Positions 1 through 8,831 of a DNA stretch of 64,000 nt are shown piece after piece. The stretch is taken from NCBI GenBank assembly GCA_021186555.1, contig JAJKFL010000006.1, forward strand, positions 27,773,478-27,837,477, read 5' to 3'. Numbering within the stretch: the first letter of the stretch is position 1; every line of letters starts with the position of its first letter. Under the pieces are notes generated by a model, which was given only the letters and a program-made list of their open reading frames with translations, did no database searches and had not been told where the DNA came from. Source of the DNA: Reticulitermes speratus. Lineage: Eukaryota; Arthropoda; Insecta; Blattodea; Rhinotermitidae. The position numbers and the translations under genes are program-made.

Positions 1-222
1 CTCGAAATGGCTCTCCTTACTGTTCCTCCTACAAGTGCTTTGCCAACACCTCAGACCCTGTCTCTTTTGAGTGCCCACTGTCCCACTGGTGTAACCATAT
101 CCCCTGGTTATCATCTATCTTCCTATTACTACACTGTTATTTAACCTATGTGGCTTATTTTTCTATCCTTATGATGGAAGCACTGGCTTACACCTCTACC
201 TTGAAGATGGAGACAGCAGGCT

Positions 223-320
223 CCTCCAAGTTCGTGCATTTCTACCAGACAACACAGTATCACATCCCAGAAAACCGCAATTTTCAGTCACTGCTGTGAG
301 AACCTCCAATCTTGCATACG
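223..320 (+). repeat. 3' fragment of the CTTCTGGGAT foldback family
   Basis: The stretch contains the terminal motif ACACAGTATCACATCCCAGAA, followed by CACTGCTGTGAGAACCTC and then ATCTTGC. The same order is seen at the right end of the foldback copy at 12,364-12,540 and, more diverged, at 53,540-53,596. The left arm and core are missing or too decayed to see. Confidence 0.5.
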
Positions 321-2770
321 TAGTACACTGTACAGCACTGAATGAGTGGCTAACAGGGAATAATGAATTTCAAAGGACATGAAAGTGACTGCAGCTTAAT
401 TTTTTGTACACTATCCCTGAATCTGCCTGGAGTATCTAAGAAAACTATGAAAATAATCAAAATAGTTGGTGTCCCAGACCAGATTCAAACCAATCACCTC
501 GAAAATACAAGTCAAAAGCATTACCATTTGAATCAACTGGTTCAACATAAGAATATGGACCAAACCACAAGCATGTTTCATTACAATTTTATCTATGCAG
601 ATGTTGCATGAAATGTCTGCCAAACTTCAAGAGGTTATTAAAGGTGTCACTTTGGAGTCAAAAGTGTTAGATCAACAGTGTCTGATTTTCAGCAGTCAGA
701 GGAGCATCACCGACAATTGAGGAAACAGAAAGAAAATCACTGACTAAAAAATTTTTATTTATTTTATCAGCTGCAGCTATTTTATTTTAGTAGCTACCTA
801 TGATTGTGCTCAACTACTTATTACTGCAGGTCATTTAACAGCAAATTACAACCTAAAATTCCTGCAGAATTATTTGCCTATTTGTGGAAGTGTTCCTTTC
901 TAGGCCAGAAAACCATGTGGCTATAATGCAATAGCACTCCACTCCGGTTGATAAATCAGAATATATGAGCTGAATTGGTTGCGGAGGACCACAGGGTTGG
1001 CCTCTCCGTTCACCAGACCTCATTCTTCTTGATGTTTTCTTCTGGAAATATATGATTTGGTCTGTTTATCAAAAGATTTTGCAGACAACAGATGACTGTT
1101 GGACTGATTTTACTGTAAAAAATTGTATTGTATAATAAATAAAAAGTGCGCATTTGTTGGTTTAAGAAATGTCGTCGAATGAAAATGCACGGTATGAACA
1201 ATATAAAACAACAGATGAACTTGTACCACAAATTATGGAAAACTGCTGCTTTCATATGGAACAGCCCTGAGGGCATATGAAAGGCAACAAATCATGTTAT
1301 AAATTGAACATGCCTACATACAAAGAATGAAAAACATTGTTTTGAGTAATGTCACACTGGATATAAGAATTCAGAAGACATTTCAAACTGTAAATCATTA
1401 ATACACCCACAACCAATGTAGACTGTTTCTTTATCTGAAATATGAACTATTCCTGGTATTCCAACTGGCAATAAACCCCCAAGTGTGTCTGACATCTCTC
1501 TCTGCTGTACTTACCTCAGCTGTTCTAAAAACTGTGATCTGAATGTACTGTAACATTAACACATGTCAATTCCAAACAAAGTTAATATCAAACATCACAT
1601 TTTCCCCTACACAAGAGTTAGGTTGGATGGAATGCTGCAGTCTTTCTTCTTGTTGGGTGTTCCAATTAAACACATCTCATGGCGGGAATCTCGGTTTCTG
1701 CTTGACTGATCCAGGATATATTCATCATGCATTTTCTGTTCTAGCCACAAATGTTCCAATACATATATACATACTGATGTATTTTTGACATAACATGCGC
1801 TATGTCAGCTTCCTAACAGTTTCAAAAGACAGAATCATCTCAACTTGCTAACACAGCTCAGCTGCGAGCATGTGCTCATCAGATGTGTTGACACTTCACT
1901 ACATCACTACTCTCAGCATACCTGAACAGCTCTAAGATTTTGTACACAAAACTATGGGGTATCTGTCATGTGCAGTATCTGGCTGAAACTATTTGTAATT
2001 CATATATAAAATATAACACTATTCTGAGAACCTTGCATAAGCCATTGTAGTAGCAAAAATATATTCTTGTTGAAGGTAGATGGGATAAAAATAAATTTAT
2101 GGAATTTGGTACTGAAATGAGATACTGAACACTCTCTTCAAGTTACCATCCACTACTCTCAGTAATTTATGTTTTAATATATCTAATTTTGCAAAAAGAG
2201 GTTTCTGACTGTCCTGTAAATCATAAAGTCTCTCAGGTGGATGTATGATGTGTCTGCCATCAAGTTCATTCTGTAGAGATTCAGACTGCTAGCAGAAATG
2301 GAAGTCTTAAACAAATTACATAAAAAATACCCAGATTACAAGACATGCTGAAAATAATGTTGTTGTTGTTATCAAGAGGACTTCAATCCTAGCACTGATT
2401 TCATCAAATTTCTCTTATTTTACCCCAGCAAATCACAGAACAGCTCCACACAGAATAACTGTTCATAGAAGAGAACTATTGGTAATTTTGTTATCAGGAA
2501 AAAGAAAAAGAACCAAAATGCTGAAGTTCACCACACAGAAACTTATGCAAATGGCGCTGGTCTTTATCATTCTTGTATGAAATCACTTAAGACATTTGTT
2601 ACAGGTGATGTAAATTTCATTTCTAGTTTATTCTGCTTCCCAAACACTTCAACACATGACTGCACACATTTTAGTGAGGTACCAGTAATCTGTGTTACAA
2701 TGGACAGCATTTCCAGCACCCGATAATCGGTGTCACACAAGATTTGCTGTTCTCACTGTGGTGTTAGTGG

Positions 2771-2946
2771 GGATTCAAGTCTTCCGGGATGTGATGCTGT
2801 CAGGTGAGTGGCTCCTACCATTTCAAAGGATCACAGTGCCTTTCATCTCCCAAGAATCAAGCAATTCTAGATGGCACTATGATCCTTCAAAATATCAGGA
2901 ACAACTATCCAGTGACACAGTGTCACATCCCAGAAGACTTGAATCC
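2771..2946. repeat. Foldback element, CTTCTGGGAT family
   Basis: The two ends are inverted copies: the left arm starts GGATTCAAGTCTTC at 2,771 and the right arm ends with its complement at 2,946, followed inward by GGGATGTGA-type sequence on both sides. Between the arms, the minus strand at about 2,815-2,850 reads GATGA, an AAGG/CCTT stem and then TGAAA, which resembles the hammerhead-like core seen in better copies. No coding capacity. It lies in the coilin intron or flank. Confidence 0.65.
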
Positions 2947-3159
2947 TTCTAAGTCTGTGTAAATGTCATATGTACATGTTCAAGATGCAGGTGTGTTAGC
3001 TCATCAGCAGTATCTCTGTGGGCCTGACCCGCAGTGAGGTTCGACAATTTGCAGGGTGTTCTAAAATCTCACTATATTACCTACCTACCTACAATATCTG
3101 ACAATAATGTACCCACTTAGGGTAAAAATATATATATCCTGTCACCAGCTTTTACTAGT

Positions 3160-3480
3160 GTTGTCACCTTCCTGGCTTTGGTTTTACATACACATTCAAA
3201 AGTCTGCTGGACCACATTACCCAAAGGTCCCTTCATTTCTGTTGTCATAATGCTCCCAATACGTTAAAAAGAACTGCATTTCAAGAAAATTAAGAAACCA
3301 CGAGGGACCAAATTAGGCGAGTACAATGAAAGTTACAACAATGGCATTTCTTTCTGAACAAAAATTTCTTCACTGAAACTACTCCATGAGAAGTGGCATT
3401 GTCATGACGTAAAATTCATTTAGCCAGCAAAATACTCATATGTTACTTCTTCATTGACGTGTTGCCATAAAAATTTCATG
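3160..3480 (-). pseudogene. Decayed mariner transposase (C-terminal part)
   Basis: On the minus strand, translation across shifting frames gives the mariner signature HDNA..H....VKKFL, then remnants of the SP.L.P..F..F.K block. These are the second and third catalytic-region motifs of mariner DD34D transposases. Several stops and frameshifts interrupt it, so it is a dead copy. Terminal inverted repeats were not located. Confidence 0.6.
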
Positions 3481-3899
3481 ACTAGAATGTACAGAGTGTA
3501 ACACAATACAGTACAAACTTCAAACATTTAATGTGACCAAATCAACAATAATAGTAGAAATCACTTTCTTACAGAGTACTGATTAACATTTCATGTTCTG
3601 ATGCCAAGTACAGTATAGTACCTCTCTACTGTGTTGCAACTGACCATCAAAATAACCCTGTCTACAGACATCTAGTGGCTAGCTGCACTGAACAGTTTAA
3701 ACAAAATCATTCGGTAATGTGGCTTCAAAACTGATTTCATACAAATTATGGTAAACAGGCACCCATGCAACAATCCGCATGCTGCAGATGTAGTTTGCTG
3801 AAACAGGTTGCATTTGTGACAAGAAAATAGGGAAGGCCAAATTATGAAATCGTGGAGGGTTCATATGGTACTTCTCTGTAGTCCTCAAAAATCAACACA

Positions 3900-4225
3900 G
3901 TAAAGGAATGTGTCTCACAGCAGTACACATGATGCTAGGAAAGAAACTGGCTTTCCACTACATGAACAAGACCTTCCCAGGAAAATAGGTACGTTGTGGT
4001 GGCGATATTCTGTTGCAACTAGGGGCACTTGAAATGACACCAACAGAATGTTGTGAACACAGTGTATACATGCAGCCCATGCCAGTGGACCTTCAAGATC
4101 TTCATGATAACAATGGTATATTTGTACAATATGTGGCATGAATTACAGTTCTGTCTGAATGTCAGCTGCGTAACTGGTGGAAGCCTTATTGAATACATGT
4201 GAAGACAACCTGAAGTGTTAACCAA
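3900..4225 (+). pseudogene. Decayed mariner-like transposase, C-terminal end
   Basis: The plus strand around 4,126-4,200 encodes HELQFCLNVSCVTGGSLIEYM followed by a stop. This matches the conserved C-terminal end of an insect mariner-like transposase group (family pattern ELDYRLD.CRVT.GAHIEHL, from memory). Upstream sequence shows further remnants in other frames. It is out of frame and incomplete, and belongs to a different lineage from the copy just upstream on the minus strand. Confidence 0.55.
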
Positions 4226-6111
4226 CATTCTGCATCAAACTGTGTTAGTCTGGTCACAATAAATATTTGACATTATATATGTCACTATATTATACCCCAT
4301 ATAACATGTCAACAGTGTGTTTTTGGACAAACAAATTCACAATGGATAACTCCTTTGACTTAAAATAAACCAACTAATTTTGACATCCTCATTCTTTTCA
4401 ATACTGGAGACTCTAAATTTATCCATTGGAAAAGTCGATGCTTTGCTTCTAGGTCACCTGATAGGCTCAAGCCTCATGACCACTTCTTCTGAAGGGCTCA
4501 GTTCTCAGAGCACAGTGTAGAAATTTTTCAGTTATTATTTTGACCAATTTTTTTCATGCTCAGATCTGTTGTCAAACTCAGTTCCATAGCGTTTCTATCC
4601 ATACTTCTGCTATCCACTGAATAATGTGACAATTGTAACTTGCTTTTCCAGTCATATTTTCCACATTACAATCACATCTTTAAGCTGCCATGTGTAATGT
4701 CTTCCATTCCATTTTGAAATCACTTAATCCACACAAAAACCAGTTCTACTCTTAGTTCAATCACCATAAACACAATACAACATTTTTTAAAGGTCAGTGG
4801 TATTTCTCCCAAGCTTCATAAAAGATGATGATTTTGTGTTGTACCTATAAAAACACTGTATCCAAGAAAACAACCTGAATGCTGATGTCTCAACACAAAA
4901 TTGCTGAATAATGTAGTCACATATCCAAACATGTGAACTTACTGGTGATGTCAACTGCTATATAAACTCGCATGTCCACTTGTTTGTCAGGCGTCACACT
5001 TTTACTACAAATAAGTTATTTAACACTATTATGGAAAACCAGAGTGGTAACTTACGATTGTATACTATTAAAGATGTGTTATTATTGAAACATTAATGAA
5101 ATCAAATTCAGGAGTTCCTTTCACTAAAATAAAAAATTACTACTTAACCTTTATTAGTCATACACTGTGCTAATGTAACTGCACGTGTGCAGTCCAGCTG
5201 ACCAAGGAACACATTATTAACTTTAATACTGTCAGAAAGTTAACATCTACTCAACAGTCCCACAGCATCAAAATTTAAAATTTCCTGTTTCCAGGTGATA
5301 AAGGTTAAATTACTTATCAAGTACTAAGTCTAACCTGCAAAATGGACGTTCCAATCTTACAAAACCTAAGAACTGTCAACTTTAACAAGCCTGCCATTGT
5401 ACCCTAGCAAGGTCCAGTTCACACCTTTATAACGTACGACTCCAAAATTTCTCAACCACACACAGTTGAACTATGTGGTCTCAACTTGCAAAATTCTTCA
5501 CTGCACATTGTGAATGCATTGCTCATTTCTCCAAGTATCTTACATCCCTTGACAACCTCATCCTTCTTAATTTAATCATCATAACTATACTACATACTGA
5601 TTCCATGGAATAGGGTCCTTCTTGACACACTACTAGTCACTCAACTAATCTTAAGATAGATCCCACCTTTTATGAAATATGGCTGTTCATTACTGCATTT
5701 ACAAGAACCCACCAGTCTTCCCTCTAGGCAACTCCAGATTATGTCAATTCCTCTACCCCCTCTTCCATCAGATTCTTGGGTCATAATGTTCATACTTCAT
5801 CAAACACAAACACCAACAGCAGAGTGTAAAATTAGGGTAGGCCATGTCAGTAATGCTTCATTCATATCCAACCCTCATTTCACATACCTGTAATGCTTCT
5901 CTTGTGTTCATGATGTATATACTGCCACATTCATCCCATTAAATATGACATTTCCTATGAAGTCAGACCATCATAAAATATCTTCTCTATAACTAGTGGG
6001 CTACAATCTTCTTGACATTCGTAATTACTCGTTAACAAACACTTACATTTGACACATAAAATTTTTTCCCACATGGTAGCAAAAGCTGAAATGTTAACTC
6101 GTATGATTAAT

Positions 6112-6381
6112 TTTTTATATTACTTTCACCATTCATTTTCAATTCACTTTCTATTAACCAACTAAATGCACTTTCACTTTCAACTATTTAATTGTTTACA
6201 AATTTTCCCCTACAGAAACTAGAACTAGACTGCATATGGTGACAGAGTGAACCTTTGGATGTAAATAAAGTGTAGTTTGTATACCCCCTGATGATGGTCC
6301 TGTATGGACCGAAATGTTTGTAGGGGAAAACTTGTCAAGAATAAAATAGTTGAAAGTGCATTTAGTTGGTTAATAGAAAGT
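6112..6381 (+). repeat. Foldback element with hammerhead-like core and 12-bp TSD
   Basis: The left arm (6,146-6,213) and right arm (about 6,316-6,381) are inverted copies sharing the blocks CTTTCTATTAACCAACTAA and TTTTCCCCTACA. The right arm starts directly after a core at 6,288-6,320. The core reads CTGATGA (6,288-6,294), a five-pair stem GGTCC/GGACC with loop TGTAT, and GAAA (6,311-6,314). The whole is bounded by the 12-bp direct repeat CGTATGATTAAT at 6,100-6,111 and 6,382-6,393, which I read as a target-site duplication. Target duplications of this kind and a CTGATGA...GAAA core are known in Penelope-like retroelements; the assignment to that class is inference. Confidence 0.65.
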
Positions 6382-7057
6382 CGTATGATTAATGTTGAGT
6401 TACAAAATGATGTTCAAAAATCCTTTTTTATGACTTTTTAAATTTCACCGTTAGTAAATATCTTTCAACCAAGATATATCAGCAATGTTTATACAGGTAC
6501 ACTGATCCTCTTCATTTTTACCAAGTCTTGGTCAGACAATGCCTGTTACCCACTCTCCAAAAGGCATAAAATCTGACAAACATTACTTGAAAAATCTTTA
6601 ACCATCCTTTTCCTTACTAGCATTCTACCCACGAATAAAACCACCTTTTCCTAAACTCATGTCTAATACGCTTTCTGTGCATACATTATGTTGATAATCG
6701 CCAGATCTTACTGGCGTGCCTTCATACAGTCTAAAAGAAATTTAACCTACAATTAAAACCTGAAGCACACACAAACGTAACGCACAAAACGATCTAACAT
6801 TCATAAGAAGTTTAATATGAGACGAAAAAATCCGCTTTTCTAATACCACTTAGGCGATTACTGGTCATTAGCAGCAAAGCCTTCAGTCCAACCTTCAGAC
6901 AGTCGACTGAACGAAACACGTTTCGCAACCCTAATGGGAATAACTAGACACGTCACGATTCACAGGCGACCATAACATCAACGTTTCACATGTACGTTTT
7001 TCTGGAATGTAAATGCATTACACTGTATACCTGAATATCACTGGTAACACAACTTAC

Positions 7058-7290
7058 TTCAGAACATCGCCCGCACACAGCAAACGAACATTTTCTGCGG
7101 AAGGCAAATAATTGTTGCCAATCATTAACGAGATTGGTCCTTCAACACAAAGAAAACATCTGATACGATCTTCTATATCGCCGATACAACGATCGCGGAG
7201 TAAGTCAACATACATAAAGAAGCGGCTTCTAATACCCTGCCGCATTTCTCTTGCGTCAACACCAACCCTAAAACCCATCGACTCCGCCAT
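7058..7290 (-). CDS. coil: Coilin-like protein, first coding exon
   Basis: The exon encodes 77 residues plus two bases of the next codon, from an ATG in good context (G at -3 and G at +4) to a strong donor GTAAGT at 7,057. The protein matches the N-terminal self-association domain of coilin. It has a hydrophobic strand followed by VDL (FFMYVDL), a helix with ..IGDIEDRI, a second strand (ISLMI), then LPSAENVRLL and GDVLK, corresponding to the coilin pattern LPP.E....L..GD.L.V. Coilin scaffolds Cajal bodies, where snRNPs and scaRNPs mature in the nucleus. Only this exon is visible; the low-complexity middle and the C-terminal Tudor-like domain would be encoded below this point. The start lies about 510 bp downstream of the stop of the zinc-finger gene, same strand. 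Alternative: an unrelated ubiquitin-like N-terminus. Confidence 0.65.
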
Positions 7291-7470
7291 TTCTATTTTG
7301 TATTCACGCAGTAGGATTTATATTTCACCAATCGATATTTACCTAAAATTGCCGCCAACAAGGCTGCCAACAACCCTTCCGTCACAAAATTTCTTTCGTC
7401 TGTTTAAAAACTTTCAACACGGATCTTACGCATGAGCAACCAATCAGTGCAACTGGCGCACATGCAATTT
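7291..7470 (-). promoter_or_regulatory. Likely promoter and 5' UTR of the coilin-like gene
   Basis: This is the short stretch upstream of the coilin-like ATG. It is richer in CpG than the surrounding DNA and contains a CCAAT motif (CCAATCA at about 7,440 on the plus strand). No TATA box stands out. The transcription start cannot be placed from sequence alone. The zinc-finger gene must end within the next 350 bp upstream, so the two transcription units are closely packed. Confidence 0.4.
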
Positions 7471-7800
7471 CAATAATCCTTCTTTTCCTGTTGCCTGAAA
7501 TATAATGACATTATATTTACAACTTGAAAACAAGTTATAAAAATTATTCTGTTAATTCTATCATTTACATACAGTGAGCACAACACAGATTCCACATTAC
7601 AGCACTTCAAATTACCTATCATGGTAAAACTGTCAGTTACATTATCCAAAATATGCTTCTTTACATAACTACTACAACTCAAATATATATTCATATGGCT
7701 TAGTGAAATCTCTTTAATCTGAATCACTTGAAGAGTAACTCTCACATGTGTCCAGACTTTAAAGCAAAATCCATTATCATCTATATAAGAATCCACAATA

Positions 7801-8831
7801 TTAAATGTGTATGGGGACATGAATCAGAAGTTCAGATCGCTTTGTAAATGTTTCACTGCACATTTCACATGTAAATTCAACTTTCACTTCTTTTCCATCT
7901 TCTAACAATGCAGTAGAAGCTACAACATTATTATCACCCTCTAATTTCACAGCGGTATTTATGCCCCCATCTTTAGAAACACTTTCAACATTTTCTTGTT
8001 TCATATCATGTACAGTATCCATAACAGTTTCAATTAACTTAGATTTCCTGGCAGGAAAAGTTGCAGTAGGAAGTTTTCCCATCTTCACATTGTGGTAATT
8101 TACGTTCTTTGTCCTTGGACCTATTCTGCTCACATCTCGGCCAACTTTTGAAAATGACCTCGCTTTTGATGATACAGCCTTCAATGCTGCAAGTGTACTC
8201 ACTGTCACGTTCTTTGTTCTTGGCCTTATTCTACTCTCACCAGCAGGTCTTGTACTTTTCACAAACCCTCCAGATGACAAGTCTGGCACACTAGTTCTAG
8301 ACTTCATTCCACTGTGCTTCCCATCAACTGCTGACCTGCGTTTGGGTTTGTGTTTATCCTTTCCGACTTTCTCCTTCCCCGAATCGGACTTTGAGTGGCT
8401 AACAATCGAATTTAAATTTTCAATTACAGACTCAAAACTTTTTACAACTGATTCAAAATTTTCATCAGTATTTGACTTGCCTTTTGTCTAAATTTCTTCC
8501 TGGAAATCTTACGCTTGTAGCTGCTCCCATCATCTGAATCTGGATCCCCATCAGCAGATGCATCTCCATGAGGTGTATTTACAGGACTGGACAGCAAAGT
8601 GAGCTCATGTGGGTTCAGTTTGCGGCGACGCTTGTATTTGCGTGGCCCCAACTTAGGCATCCGTTGCTTTGCAGTATTTTCATCGCTGTGCTGAATCAAA
8701 TGTGCACACAACTGCTCGGAACTGCTGAAAGCTTCTGTACACACTTTACAAACATATATTGCTACATGACTGCCAGATGTCCTTGGCTCTGGACCCGAAT
8801 GATGTGAACGGATATGTTCCCTGAGTACCAC
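7801..8831 (-). CDS. Zinc-finger gene, last coding exon, with a one-base frameshift
   Basis: The acceptor is TTTCTTTTACAG and the exon starts in phase 0 with [10 protein letters not shown], completing finger 13. Finger 14 (CKVC) follows, then a basic linker ([17 protein letters not shown]). At 8,482-8,485, in a run of four A, the frame breaks: read as given, the protein stops at 8,442. One extra A restores an open frame through a Ser- and Lys-rich region to finger 15 (CEMC....H..H) and the stop at 7,801. The length (1,031) is one base short of a multiple of three, as expected for a single deletion. A sequencing or assembly error, a true mutation and ribosomal frameshifting are all possible, in that order of likelihood. 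Confidence 0.75.

Larger units (their letters stand above)
1..7057. other. Coilin intron or 3' flank; no coding exon recognised
   Basis: No exon with convincing coding character was found on either strand. If the coilin-like exon at 7,058-7,290 is real, this stretch is its first intron, and short downstream exons could hide here. What can be recognised is repetitive: the 3' piece of a foldback element near 223-320, a foldback element at 2,771-2,946, two decayed mariner transposases (3,160-3,480 minus; 3,900-4,225 plus) and a foldback element with a hammerhead-like core at 6,112-6,381. The rest is AT-rich unique-looking sequence in which I see nothing. Confidence 0.6.

Noticed and set aside
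8482..8485. Programmed -1 ribosomal frameshift
   Set aside because: The site lacks a canonical X XXY YYZ slippery heptamer and no obvious downstream pseudoknot was seen; a missing A in the run is simpler.
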